NCBI GenBank assembly: GCA_037102815.1
Contig: BTPP01000003.1
Location: 3,162,001-3,226,000, forward strand
Origin: Neurospora intermedia
Taxonomy: Eukaryota > Ascomycota > Sordariomycetes > Sordariales > Sordariaceae
Direction of reading: 5' to 3'
Length of the DNA stretch: 64,000 nucleotides
Shown here: positions 36,301 to 49,110 of the stretch, one piece after another
How positions within the stretch are numbered: position 1 is the stretch's first letter
Layout: each line of letters opens with the position of its first letter
Translations under genes and position numbers: made by a program
Notes under the pieces: model-generated
Database searches by the model: none
Told to the model about the DNA's origin: nothing
Seen by the model: only the letters and a program-made list of their open reading frames with translations

Positions 36301-39300
36301 TACAGATTATGCCTGATTTCCTGGAAACCTAAAAAGCTATCCCCCGAATCTTTGCGGTATTCTACTTAAAACGTACTGCAACAGCCTTTCTTTAAAACTG
36401 TGCAAGTTGCTTGTGGCTCTGGCCTTGCCCGGCCGCCAAGTTTCATCGCGGCTCTGTACCTATTTTGGCTCGCCAAGTTCCAGAGGGCCCACTGCAGCCA
36501 ACTAACTGTTGAGGCCTCTGAATCACGGCGCTTTCAAACTTGCGTGGAAATTGGCAAAACCCCTTCGCAATTCTGTCACCACAAGAATGGCGAGTAATCT
36601 ATTGTGACTACGCTCCCAAGAATCCAATGCCATATCAACCCAGCATCTTTCAGTTACGATACCCTCTTCCTCATACTTGATTCTCCATGCTGACGACGAG
36701 CACAAGTTCGCATCTCACTATGTACCTACATAGATACCTAGTGGGGTATCTACACTACTAGTGAAATAGTAGTAGGCTCACAGCAAGGAGCTTCTCTTCA
36801 TTAGGCCCGGAACCCCAGCCGATCCCGCTTTCGGGGCAATCCGCTCCAAGCGATGAAAATCATCCGCCCATTCACACACACACAATACCCGCCGACCAGT
36901 GACATAGTGCTGTGCCGCGGCACCGATCCCTCGCGACCCAGATCCCATTGATCTAATATAATGCTCTGAGCGATGACCCTCGAGAAGCAATTTGGGAACG
37001 ACGATGAGAACTCTTTCACTTCAAGTTGAATATTCAGCCGTGTATACCATCGAGAGGAATTGGGATGGCCTCCGCGAGGCTCGCAAGTGCCCAGGACAGA
37101 GAGTGATTGGCGGCGTTCTGTTGCGGCGAGACTCGTGGTTCAGGGCTGCAGACATGAGGCAGCAGCCAGCACCTTAATGCAAAATAGCCGACTGGTAAGT
37201 GAATCGTGGGCGTTCTCAACTCCGGAGGGTTTTATCAGCAAGCCTTTCCGCTGTAATCGCGCAAGAGGCGTTTTTCCTTCTTTTCTTTTCCTTGTTGTTG
37301 GGTGGAGGGATCGGCTTTTTCACGGCCTGAATATCAATCAAACTTTAATGTTATTCTCCGCGCTTGAAAATCCATGGGGGACTTGAATTAGACCTGTCAT
37401 TGATGCGCTAATTGCATATCCTGCTCATGTGGCTATGCCGTAGGTAGTCTCAGTCTCTTTATACAGATCCAAAGAAGCATACATGGCCGGCGGAGAATTA
37501 CGTCAGTCCGGGTTTGTGAAAGTGTCCAACTTGAACCTACACAGTAAGTAATACTCCATATCGCTGCTGCCCTGGCGAGTTCCTGGCTTCATTTGTCAAA
37601 CCGCGCAGTCTCTCACAACAACCAATGTCAGGCTCGCCTAATCGGTAGAGGTCAACTAGGTGATCGAAAGTTGAAACAAATCTCAAACAGATTCACAAAT
37701 CGCTATCCCGAGTTCCGAGTCGTTCGCGCGAGAAGTGATGCCCAGACAAGCGTGCGCCGTAGCTATTTCTACTCACCTGTGTCTCAACTTCAACGCAAGC
37801 GACCTCCCTGCCAATTCAAGGAACGCAGAACCACGCAGTTCTAGCTACACCGCATACCTAACCACGACCCAACCACCGTCAGGGCCCATGAGTTAGTGTT
37901 CCCTCAGGTCCCTGGTCAATCATCCAGAAATCCCGCGACACCCAAAGGGCTAAGGGCCAAGGACAAGTCGATGAACAATGTGCCCCGTGTGCCGTGTGCC
38001 GTGTGCCCGGAAAAGTACAGCGCAGCAGGATGATATAACACGCCTCTACCTACCTCACGTAGGTATACAGTAGGCAAGCCCTTTGGTTAAAAACGGGGGA
38101 GCCGAGAGGGCAGTGAGCTCCTGGTTCACTGGGTCGCACAGCAGCATCTCTACAAGGCACCACTCTTCCAAGTGCCAAACAGGAGGAAGTGTTGAAATTG
38201 AATCGAGATATACTACTCAGGTAAAAGACTATTTGGCTCATCGGTAGTGGTCGTGGCGGCTGACGTTAAGGACCGGCGTTTGGGAAGACCCTAACCTTTG
38301 GGACTTGACTCCAAGAGGAGAAGGATCGGGTAGAAATGTAGGGTGACCACCCCCTTCTATCCCTATAGCGATGATGGTATGATCCGAGTGTCTGGCGTGG
38401 CATACATACGCTTTATCTAGATGTAAAACAAGCCAGTGCAGCCACCTCGAGTTGTGCTTGGGAAGTGAGCTTCACAAAGGGAAGGCATTTCACCCGGTTC
38501 GTCGCCTATCTCGCGCTGTGGAATCGTGCGGGTATATGCGGGTATGTTAACCCTCCAGATTGCAGTGAACCGATTCTCTGCGTGTCTTCCCTTGCCATCC
38601 TAGGATGGACCAGAATGTTGAAGAGCAATAATTGAAGGATTTGCTTGTAGTATACACTACAGCATTGCCTTTTTCATATCACTTTCCTTTGCCAGAGCCA
38701 ACTCATGTCATCTGTTTACCTACATGCACCAATCACAGAGGTATGATCACCGTGTGATCGTCTTGACAATGTAGCCCAGGATGTTATGTATTGCCTGGTA
38801 CGCCGTTGGGCTTCTAGGATCATTTCGACTTCTCCAATGGCACATCACCGCAGTTGCGTGCTGATTCATCGCCATTGCCGGCTTGCCCCTGTCGTTTCAC
38901 CAGGTACTTGACACTGGGTGGTATAAGGGTTTTAGCTTGCATAACACACTTTCACACACTGCATCATCTCACGTTTATATCGCCAAGATGTAACCTAGGC
39001 GTGGTGTCAGCGTTCACCACATCATGTGCTTATAAGAAAAACGAGTACTAAAGGGTAGACGAGCACGGAGTTGCTTGAGTTGCAACAATGCGTGTCATTT
39101 TTCCAGCAAAAAGTGATATTCATTTACATGCGGTACCTTTTCCATCGCTGCATGTGTAAATGTTCCCTGGAGTTTCCCTGTTTCGGACAAAAGCCTGGCT
39201 TGGTCGTTGCAATGAGGTCTTACGCCCCCACGAATTGTATGTCCCACCGTCTCACTCTTCTCTTGGCTATAACTGACTGATAGCTCCCGTGTGGCAAAGC

Positions 39301-42027
39301 TGTTTGGCATCTCAAAGGGAAATGTGCTGCCTGTTCTTTGGGAAACAACTGCTTCGGTTGGAAAGACTAAGAAATAATAGGCAGGAATCATGGTATGCGT
39401 ACGCTATAGCGCAAATCCCATTTGACTGTCAAGCCTATTCCTGTCAGACTCGTCAGGCGTGAATATTGCTTAGGTAACTGTAACCTGACTTTAAGGTCGT
39501 ATCTAGTGAGTGCTTGCACACACTTCCTTGACAAGCTGATACGTTCACGTGGGACACATTATATAATAGAAACTAAAAATATATAGGCAAGTGCCAACCC
39601 AGGGCAAAGCAGAGCGGAACGTGTTAAGAGAACATATTCGATTGAAGAAACGAACATCGTACTACATGTTACCGCTCAACCGTTCTGGCAAACTACGTTG
39701 TCCTTCATGGTTCGGTTGTTGTTCCCGGTGTGTTTACTCTCTTGAAACCGATTGAACCGCTTCTACTTCCGGGACATGTTCCCAACTCGCGCGTGGTCTT
39801 AACGAGAACCATGCCATGTGCTCTTCCCATTTGCGGTCATCAAGTGGATATACCTACAGGTAAGGCACCGATCAGTTTCTCGCTTAGGTAGTTCCTGGGT
39901 TGTTGTCGTCAATGGCGCAACACTTGTTCCCGTTCCTAATCCCAAGCGGATCAACGTGGTTAATTCACCCCTGCTTCCCCGCGATTTCCCCTTGTCTAGC
40001 TTGGAGTTTAGCGCCCATTTTAACGGGGGTGGATTGTCAGCGCCGGATCGTAGGAGAAGCTTAGCGGAAGCCAAACATGACAAGATGTGTTATGAGATAC
40101 GATATATATTCCTGCCTTGACCTGTCTTAGGATATCCAACCGACGTGGTCCGACTGTCCTTACCGTCAGTCTCCCTACTGGAAATGCGGCATGGGAGGGG
40201 GTGGGTAGGTGGGTAGCATTACATACCTCTCTTAGCATGCGTGTCTTACTACATACGCTCTACATTTTCCTACTTGTGTGTTGTGTACCTTGCATACGTA
40301 TGTCTCGTGCGTTCTTTTCCGGCGTCGAAGCAGGCTTCGTTAGTCATCTGACCGATAAAATACTCTGGCATTTCTTCATCTTGGTTTCCTCACGATGATT
40401 GTGAAGCTTATAGCTTGACCGACCATCTTTCATTCCCTCTATGGTGCACCGTAAATCTGCTTAGTAGAGGTGATGGCGGGCATCAGACAGGAGACCTTCG
40501 ACTCTTCACTACATGTGATCAACTTGGAAGTCAGGATACATAATTGACGGAAGGGGAGCACGAGTGAAATTGGAGTTATTGAACCGGGGACCTGGACTTT
40601 CTGCGGGGAGAAGACATTCACCGATCTGCGGCCGCCAAGCCAAAAGTGGACCAGTATCGGCTCCACTTTGATATTTGGTGAGATCCCGGGCGATGGCGGG
40701 GTGACCCAACCACCACTGGACTCGATCTGGACAATGTCTCCACCTAGGTTCTTCTGTCGTTCTCTTCCTCTTCGCAGTTTGAACGGCTCTTTGAACCTTG
40801 CATGTGGATGAAGTTGGCAGAATTCAATGTCATTATTGTCGATCACGGAGGTCACTTGCTAACCGAAGCTCAACCCCACCATGCCCGTCGAAAAGAAGAA
40901 TACAGATAGTCAGGCAAGTTCTCTCGATCGAAAGCTATCAGTGTCTGGGTTAGTGGCCCCGGCCGGCTAACGATGCCGTCGCATGGCTGGCTGAATGAGA
41001 TTTCAATTTCATTCCATGGTGAGGTGTGGCGGGCAATATACCGACGACGCACTGGAGAAGGCGCCGTTACGGTTGCACATTCCTCTGCAGTACCTTTCTG
41101 CCTCTCCCCGTGACTCGGCCAAGACAGGCAAGGTTCAAGTTATGCCTCGTTTAGCTCGGTGCGTTGTCTCTTGTTCACCTGGCCGGAGCTTCCGATAGTG
41201 AAACGGGACAAAACAGGTGTTGATGGGGAAGAACTGAAACAGCCCTGTATTGTTCTCAAAGCACAACAGTGTCAGTGGGTATGGCGGCCGAATGATCTTG
41301 TCTGTTCGAGTTTGAAGCGTGATGATGATTTCCCGCGAAGAAGTATCACTATTGAAAATACTTTAGGTTGCGCGGATATCCAGACACTTGAGCCTGTTTT
41401 TCCTTGCAGCTTCACTTTAGCGGTATTGTGTGCATAGGAGACAGGCCACGGGGTACGAAGTTCACGTTATGGTGGTGACGGATTTCTGACGGGAGGAAGT
41501 ATAGTGCGAGTGTGTGAAAAATATTGGAGAGAGGATGCTACGATCTGATCTTGGGCGTGATTGAATATGGGGAAAGAAGAGATTGAGACTGGGTTTGGAA
41601 AGAGGGGTTATAGACTGTGTTACCCTGGTTCTACTATGTACATGGAATATAAGCAGCGTTGGCTTGTTCGGGTGATGAACAACGGTCTAATTCGAGATCA
41701 GATTGTTCAATGGTTTGTCAAGCGGTCAGGTAGTTGTTTGTCATCATTATCATAAGAACATCTACATGGATCGGGCAAATCCATGTCATCTCGTTTATTG
41801 CGATGCTGTCTTTCCTTGTGTGCTTGCATGTTGAAAGTGATATTGTCCATTGAGAGAAGCCTCTCAACACTAACATTGGAGTCTATAAGCAGTCTATCTA
41901 CATATATCTAGTATCTATATGATTTTTAGGTCTTGTTCTAAGCTTCATAACTGATGAAAAACCACCCACAGCGGTGTCAGCTTTCTCAATCCCCGCCGCT
42001 CTCTCAACTATAGCATGCAGCCGATGG
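33305..42027. other. 8.7-kb gene-poor region between the ELL promoter and the 3' end of the EFM2-like gene
   Basis: Only the MITE at 36041-36359 is clearly defined. The first few hundred bases should carry the ELL promoter. The candidate open frames (for example 35236-35682 +, 40439-40855 -, 41159-41437 +) have no recognisable domain, biased composition or splice pattern. A GTGTGCC triplication lies near 37987-38007, and short palindromic AT-rich stretches lie at 36720-36780. I see no transposase, tRNA or rRNA gene. Confidence 0.5.
36041..36359. mobile_element. MITE with 70-bp terminal inverted repeats and TA ends
   Basis: The left arm 36041-36110 and the reverse complement of 36290-36359 agree at about 63 of 70 positions, and the outer 34 bases (starting TACCGCAAAGATTCGGG) are identical. 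A TA dinucleotide at each end (36041-36042, 36358-36359) fits the target duplication of Tc1/mariner-type elements. The 179-bp centre encodes nothing and contains further inverted segments (CCCACC/GGTGGG, AATACCCT/AGGGTATT), so one strand would fold into a long hairpin. The near-identical outer arms suggest a fairly recent copy. It must depend on a transposase elsewhere. Family assignment beyond the TA ends is inference. Confidence 0.85.
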
Positions 42028-43316
42028 TTACCAAGAAGGCTTCTCTCGTCGATAAACCCCCCACCAAAACCCAACACGATCAGTCTCATCCGTCTCTCCC
42101 TCGCCCCAATCGTCCTCACCAGAAGCGATAGCATCCTCGACCAACGTCAGGGGACTGCTTGCTTGTTCCAGTTTGCAACGGAGAGACTTGGTCAAGCCCT
42201 TCGTGGTCTCATCTCTCTGGGGCACCATGACCAGTAATCTGGCGTCACTCTCAAGGGAGAGCTGTGTATTGATGGCGGAGGAGAGGAGTTCCGGGTGATG
42301 GTCATCGTAGAGGGGATCCGCCACAATGATGAGCTGTTGGACGAAGTCAGTTGCGACTCTCTTAAACTGACAACACATTGCTGTCATATCCATAAATGAA
42401 CGTCAAACTGACCTTGTAGCGGTTTGGCTCCCTAAAGCGCGGATGAGTCTCCCCCTCATAGTCATCGCTGCCCCAGGTCAACGCAGCGGCCTCAACTCTT
42501 CCCCCGCGCGCTTCCACTGTTTCCCGGTTGAGCTCAGCATTGTGCGAGAGGTTGGGGATGATATTGGGTAGGTCGGTCAGGGTCACGTCGGCCTTCCAGA
42601 GACAGGCGGCCGCTATACCCAGAAGGCCGGTGCCAGACCCGAGCTCCAGTACGTCGAGAGGCTCGTCTCCTAGAAAGAGGTGCGCCAAGGGACCAGCCGA
42701 AAACTGCGGGAGAAGCTGGGCGAGAACGTACGATGATCCCCAGGTTTTGAGGCCGAGGGAATCGCCAGTCAGGGGAGGCTCGCGAATGGCTAGGTCGAAG
42801 TCGCTGCCGCATTCAGATGACACGTCCTTCCCATTCCGGAAGGGCCATCGGCGTATGATTTCGCCCATTGCTACAGATGCGGAAAACCCCATAAATCATC
42901 AATACTACCGTTCATTCACACCATCCAATCGTTTGATGAGCCCTTTCATATCCAGCCCCTCTGGGACGACCCAAAGTCCCCTCTCCCTCTACGAACTCTT
43001 TGCACATACCTGTCCGACCACACCTTTCCGACAACCGCCTACTAGCCTCCTCCCAGATGTCCTCCCGCTGTTCGTCGCTGTCAAGCCATGGCAAGCCGCT
43101 CTTGATAATGGATGAGAGGAACGAGATGATCTCTTGCCGGTTGAAGGCCATCTCGGCCATGCTAGCTGCTTGCGCCTTGAGAATATCTTCCCGAGACTCC
43201 TTGAGCCCCCAGATACGAGGCTCTTGGCGGAGACGCTGAAGGACGTCGAGGAGCGTGGCGTAGGCTGGCTTCTGCCAGAGATGAGGGAGCTCCTCGGGTG
43301 TTGGGGATACCGTCAT
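42028..43316 (-). CDS. efm2: EFM2-like protein-lysine methyltransferase (METTL21/RRG1 family)
   Basis: Exons 43316..43010, 42870..42413 and 42333..42028 encode 356 residues. The family are seven-beta-strand SAM-dependent methyltransferases, and yeast Efm2 methylates elongation factors. The N-terminal helical part (residues 1-102: LWQKPAYATLLDVLQRL, MAFNRQEIISFLSSII) is typical of the fungal Efm2/Rrg1 group. SAM-binding motif I, LELGSGTGLLG, lies at about 177-187, the acidic post-motif is TLTDLPNIIPNL, and the post-beta-4 motif is IIVADPLYDDHHPELL. Introns: 43009..42871 (GTATGT to TAG) and 42412..42334 (GTCAGT to CAG). The methyltransferase fold is firm. The exact substrate is inferred from the family. 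Confidence 0.88.
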
Positions 43317-43602
43317 CTTCAAGTTGTTGATTCGTTCGGCTCGTGAAGGAAAGGCCAAGAGAGGACAGGGCGGTAGGTACTGGAGTGTAGGAGGTGGGAA
43401 AAGCGAGAGAGTGAGATAGGACTGGAGAGAGACACGACGAAGAAGGAAACGAAGTCGATGAAAGTGAAGAAGCAAGAAAGAGACAAGAGATAATGTTTGA
43501 GGACGACGGACGAAGATGTGAACAAACTGTTTGGGTTATATCTTCAGGTTATCAAACATACGCCTAGGTACCCCTACCCAAAAAGTGTCTCACCATGTCA
43601 GC

Positions 43603-43651
<49 letters not shown>

Positions 43652-46607
43652 CCACTCGCCTTTCCCCATTCTGGCGCGGCAAACCTGGGGGATTCGGGAA
43701 CGTGAGAGGTCATCACAAAAACCGGGGGACGGTCTGGCCGGTCCCTGTCACCCTTTGAACGTTGTTCCCTCCAAGGGCAACATGCCCCGGAACCTGTAAG
43801 AACGACGGGTGAGGCCGTGATAGGACCAGGGTCGCAGGCGGTGGCCCCCACACCCATGATGTTTCGCTTTTCTTGAGGAACCCGTCGTTGCTGGTGCCTC
43901 TTTGTTCTGGGTCCTCTTCATGTCCCGGTTTCTCAATTGAACGACGCGAGTGGGACCAGGTTAGTTCAGACAAGGATTCTTAGATCGGTGGAGACAGTCC
44001 CGCCAAGTGCTTGACGCAGGACTCAATGGATGGCAAGGGTCATCCATCCGCCATCAACTCGATAAGTTATCAGTGCGCCAAGCCCCAGGCGGCAGCAGCT
44101 GCCCGCTGCCTCAGCATCCGCAATTCTGGGTGGACCTTTGGGACAAAGCGTACATCTCATTGGACGAGCCTCCAACGGCACAGAGCCTCAATTCTTTTCC
44201 TCTTATAACCCCAAGCAATTTTCCAAAACTGTTCCACTTTCCTCTCTTTTTCCCTTTTTTCCTCTCCTCGTGAAGCCTCGTCCTCTTCAACGCTGCGTTT
44301 CTATGCTACGAACGGAGAGACTCGCGCAAGCGTGTCTTTCACACCTTTTTCCTTCGGGAAAATACTTTCCACCAGGCATATGAGAAATTCGGAGAAATCG
44401 CTTCACCTTCAGCCTATAATCATCAGGTCCACCTGGTGTTTGGCTCTGCCGGCAACGGTCTGCGCGTGATCCTCGCGTCTGTAATTGGCATCAGAAAAGC
44501 AGGGCGCTGAGCTCCTCTGGTCGCTTGCGATCGGGGATAGTTTCAGCGTTTCCTCTGGGAGGGCCATTACGAAGCTTGTGAATGAAATCACTTGAGTGCA
44601 ATACGCAGCGTGCATGCCCGTTACTCCCCTTTCGAGAGGAGGATGGACTGCACAATTCGATTCCGATTACTCTGTTGAGGACGAGGTTTCACCACCCCTT
44701 TCATTGCAAACTTGGGCTGCGAGCTCGGGATGCGAGGAAGAACTAGTTTGTTACTTGTCGCCCTTCTCATACGTTGAAGCCATATACACCTTCGTCATCT
44801 ACCCATAGCGCCCTACAAACAACGACGAAGGGAATCATGCACAACACCTCGACATCGACCTGGGTACTGCGGGGTCCACTCAAGTCTGCTTCACGAGCTC
44901 CGTCGATAGCTTCGTCAACAAAACCACATTGCTGACCCCTCGTTCTGCTTTTATTCACAACTATCACCCCACTCGGAAACTGCCATCCGGAACTCCGTCA
45001 TGACGTTTGTCTCCCATAGGTCGTACTTTCGGGTTGAGAAGCGCCTGTTGGTGTGTCGATGCTGCTTGTCAACCAGCTGTCCTCTGGCTCTTCGAGCTCT
45101 CATGGCGGTAGTGGTTCGCAAGCCTGTCGCAAGTCAGTCGCCCGTCTGTTGCCCTTTCGATCAGCTGAACCATATTCCACGTCCTCGTAATCGATGCGCG
45201 ACCCTTTGAGCTGTGCGGACTCAAATCCTGCGTTTTGTAGTGTCAAATTGCTGTCGGCTCACCAGCGGAACAGAGACCCGCGTTATCGTAGTAGCAAAAC
45301 GTGGTCCAGGCCGAAACGGACGTAAACTTATGTCATTCGTATCTATAAGTATTCTGTATGACGGTCGTGACATGTACTGAGGGTTGGAAAACGGGTCCAA
45401 AGCCACCGATCATCCTACCTTCTTTCCCTCCTCATCGTCAACGGATGGAGGATGCCTGAAGTGACATGAATGATCAACATATGAAGCTGACATGGTTCTT
45501 ATCGTATCTTTCTACCTGAATTCGGCAGCGTATCTGTCCACTATCGTTGTCATGGCCTTTCATGCATGTCGTGGTGTGCCTTGCTGATCTCAGATTGCAT
45601 GTCATCTTTAACTGCGACCATACATGCCTCTGACACTCGCTTCATATGAAAGGAGCAGACGTTGAACTTCACTTGTACTTCCCTCCGTCGGTTCTCCCTG
45701 ACACCCATGAACATCAATTCTTCTCTAATCTCCAAATGCATATGACATTTCAACAATACGAACGCACAGGCAATGAGTAAACCAACATTATTGACGTGGA
45801 ACTGAGCATATGGCGGCGAACAATGTTTCATCAAAATCAAGATACAAGCGAAACATCATTGGCCAGCTTTGGTGATGTTGTTTAAGGCCACAAGATCCAA
45901 GATCACGCCCCGATGCACCCGCCCTTTGTTCCATCTCCTCCCCCAACAAGTCAAGGGGGTATGGGTATATAGTGTCCGAATCATTCCGGTTATAAATCAA
46001 GTCTACAGTTAGACAATGGACAACCACCAAGCGCCTAACACCAGGATTTCCAGAGTCAATGTAGTAAACAGTGACAGACATGTTCAGAGTTAAGGATTTC
46101 TTTCCAAGAGAAAAAGTACAGAATGGTAGTTCATCCTCGATATGAAAACCGGGTTGGTTCGCTAAATGGCCAATCGAGGTATGTTGAATGCTCACATAGT
46201 TGGTGTCCAAGGCCATGTCGTTGTGTTGTAGATAGGTCTATGAAGGAGGTAGCTTGCTTCCAAGTAGACGACAAATCCATCTATTCTGCCCGTTATGTGG
46301 GCTGTTGATGTGAGCCAGAGGCGGTTTTATGTTGAGAAATGGGCTAGTGCCTTTACACGTTCGACCATGGCCGTGATTCTTGCTGGCAACACGGCAAAGG
46401 GACGAGTTGGTTGCTGAAATCGTAGGTTGGGTATTGTCTGTATCCCGCCTGCTTGTAATTGAAGCGGTTGATATCTGCAAAGGCCTCTAAGACCACCCAA
46501 CTGTGCTCGATATTGAGGCGAATATGCGAGAAGGTCGAAGTGTATCGGCCCGGATCTACCGCATCGTGCCCAGGTTCTTCAGTTCCAGTAACTAGTTAAA
46601 GTAGCTT
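43317..46607. other. 3.3-kb intergenic region, EFM2-like promoter side
   Basis: It contains a T44 homopolymer (43608-43651) about 290 bp upstream of the EFM2-like start. The rest has no recognised gene. A minus-strand open frame at 45788-46216 (142 codons) shows no domain, signal or partner exon and is not called. Confidence 0.5.
43608..43651. repeat. T44 homopolymer
   Basis: Forty-four consecutive T on the plus strand (A on the coding strand of the EFM2-like gene), about 290 bp before its start codon. It could work as a nucleosome-excluding poly(dA:dT) promoter tract. The assembled length may be inexact. Confidence 0.9.
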
Positions 46608-49110
46608 TCAAACCGTAACAGACGCATTCTTTCTGCTGTCAGCATCCTCAATCTGGAAGCCAAACACAAGCCTAAAGAGATCTTTTAAAAACCCGTATTG
46701 TCCAGATCTCATCGTCATCCAGTTGACGCTCTTCGCAATTTCGATGGCGCTGATGCGCTTCCCTCGAGGCGGAAGACTAGCGGAGGATCGGAATGCAGAA
46801 TCGGTCAGCACCAGATTCTTGTAGTTTTGCAATAACGTGGCATGCATCGGTAACGAGCCGAATGATCCCATAGGCAAGCTTTTAACAAATGTTTGCAAGG
46901 CCGCAGAACCGCCTTTACCGTCCACTGCCGCAGTTTCCCGACTGAAACCGATGTTCATGGCAGCTTTGACTATCAGAACTTTGATGCGGGTGATGTTCAT
47001 GTCGTCAATGGTGGCAGTAGCAGTGGTGGCGGTGCTAGAAGTGTGTTGACTGCTCTGACTATATCCCGAAAGATTCGAGGCACTGCTCGACCAGCGCCCC
47101 CCACGCGAGTCGCTGCGGTCGTTCGATGGCCCGAGTACCATGATGTTAGGCATCTGGGGGCTGGCATCTGGCGAGACTGGTGTGTCTTCAAACTCGGTGA
47201 CTGGGGTTTCGGGTATAATTGCCTTTTGCCGTGGTCGATCTGTAAGGTCGCTGAGGCTCCGGAGGCTTTCACGTTTCGAGCGGATTGAGGCGCGGCTGCC
47301 GGCATTAGATCGGGAATCGGACTGGTGGTTGGATGAGAGGTTTTGTAGCCCATAACTTCCAGGGGAGAAGAAGTTGATGTGGCTCGGTCGGGGTGTTCCT
47401 CGATCAGGTCGGATCTGCGTCCAACCCTCCCGGAAGATATCGCACAACTCCCAGCACGCCTGGACTGCGGATCCTAAAAGCTCTGCATCAGGGGCTTTAC
47501 CGTCACGACGGTTTTGCCGAAGGCTAAACAACATCTCCGCCAACGCCCAGCAAGCTCGAAGAAGCAGGTCCGTCTCTTCGGGGGAATCGTTTCGTTGCTT
47601 CATGAGTCGGTGGCATAATGTGATGTAAAAGTCCAAGGTCCGCTCCCTAAACGCCTCGGGAAGGCTTCGAGTGTCTTGAGCGCTATATAGACTGTGTAAC
47701 GTGTTAGCAACTGTAATGAGCATGATAAGACAAGATTTTCTTACTGGTTATTTAACTCAAAGCTTACTCTTAATATTGAGTCAGCCACCTCGTCTTGCTT
47801 TTGTCGCACATCGAACAATGATTGGCAAAAGTCGCGGCAAAGATCTAGGTTAGTCCGGGCAATGTTGTGAGACTCGGGATAATCATTTCTGCTCTGATAA
47901 AGTCTTTTGCAGAGTTTCCAGCAGCTCTTCCACGCTTTCTCATGAGCGTCCGGGGTACCAGAGCTGTTGAAAACACGTTCACGGTGTATGGAACTGAGGT
48001 TCGCGAGAGTATTGCAAAGTGTCCAGCACTCTTCTAGAGCTGCTGAAAGGGCCTGAATCTCCGTCTGTTCGCTCGGTGTGGTTTCGGCGGTGAGGAAATC
48101 ATCGGCATCTTCGTATCGCTCATCCCCTTCGTGGCTTTCTGGTATGACTGTAAATAATCAGCCGGGTGCTTCTGAGCAAGTGAAATGTGTATACTCACGT
48201 TCTAAGCTACTCGCTGTGCTAGATCTTAATCTGGAAGTCTCGTTTGCAAAGACATCTTCCAACTTCTGAGCCTGGGGTGTCGGCGCATCCAAGCCAAATG
48301 CTACCGGCTTCACGTTCGTGTTGACCATCGGGAGGGAGCGAGTCGGGGGGGATTGTGCCTAGGTTTTGATTAGCAATATTCCCCTTACTAAAGCAGGCAT
48401 TATGCATACCGCCGAGGCTTCGCTGGCCGGAGGACTAATAGTGCTACTTTCCGCGCTGGCAGCGCTGATAGATCTCGAGAGGCTTGATCTGGAGTAGCTA
48501 TCATTGGATTTCTGTCCCCAATTCGAGTCAACATTACATTCTATCCATGTTAATGTGTGCGTAGAAACGTACCCAATTCTCGAAGCTTGGTGGCGCATGT
48601 ATCACAGAGACAACCTCATCACCCATGGGTTTCCGTATGTGGTCCGGTAGATTCGTCCGCAGCATCATAAGCTTCTTTCGTCAGCATCGGAGATTGGGCT
48701 CAATATCACGCCAGGAGGCTGGACTAACCGACTGATGACCATGCTGCCCTTGCCCTTGCCCAGCATGTTCTTCTGCCTCGTCGTCTTCGATCTCTGTGGT
48801 CTCGGTACCATTTGATGTCACCGGAGATGGGCCAACAATGTCGCTAGTTGGACTTAGGAGTAGATGTGCCGAGTTGGGTCTGATGTAGGAAGTAGGGCGT
48901 AGTGACTGAGAATCGGAGGCCGAGGAGGAGCTGAAGTTGAAAGAGTCAGTTAGTATGACTGGGCTGGAAATCGATAGAGAGGGAGTCGTACGCCATATAC
49001 TGAGCAGGCAGCGGGGAATCTGGTCCCGCCGAGAGTGACATCTCTGTGTATGGGGAGTAGATGGATTGAAAACTTCCAGTCGATGATCTCAAGGGTGCCT
49101 CAAGAGCCAT
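46608..49110 (-). CDS. conserved-looking helical protein of unknown function
   Basis: Seven exons, 49110..48992, 48930..48729, 48674..48573, 48511..48410, 48358..48199, 48147..47745 and 47691..46608, encode 723 residues; the frame holds across every junction. I do not recognise the family. Residues 1-228 are Ser/Thr/Pro-rich and disordered. Residues about 229-480 are a Trp/Cys/Leu-rich helical block with repeated W-x2-C patterns (EECWTLCNTL, WKSCWKLCKRL, RACWALAEML, QACWELCDIF) that suggests stacked helical hairpins. A Ser-rich linker follows. Residues about 590-723 form a second ordered region (MNITRIKVLIVKAAMNIGF to GFLKDLFRLVFGF). No signal peptide or membrane segment is seen. The acceptor at 47691 was chosen because the nearer AG gives an immediate stop, and it has a TGCTAAC branch. 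The gene model is good and the function is open. Confidence 0.8.

Noticed and set aside
40439-40855. 138-codon minus-strand open frame in the gene-poor region
   Set aside because: Composition is only mildly protein-like, with no domain and no splice partner.
45788-46216. 142-codon minus-strand open frame
   Set aside because: No domain, signal peptide or supporting exon. It lies just downstream of another gene.
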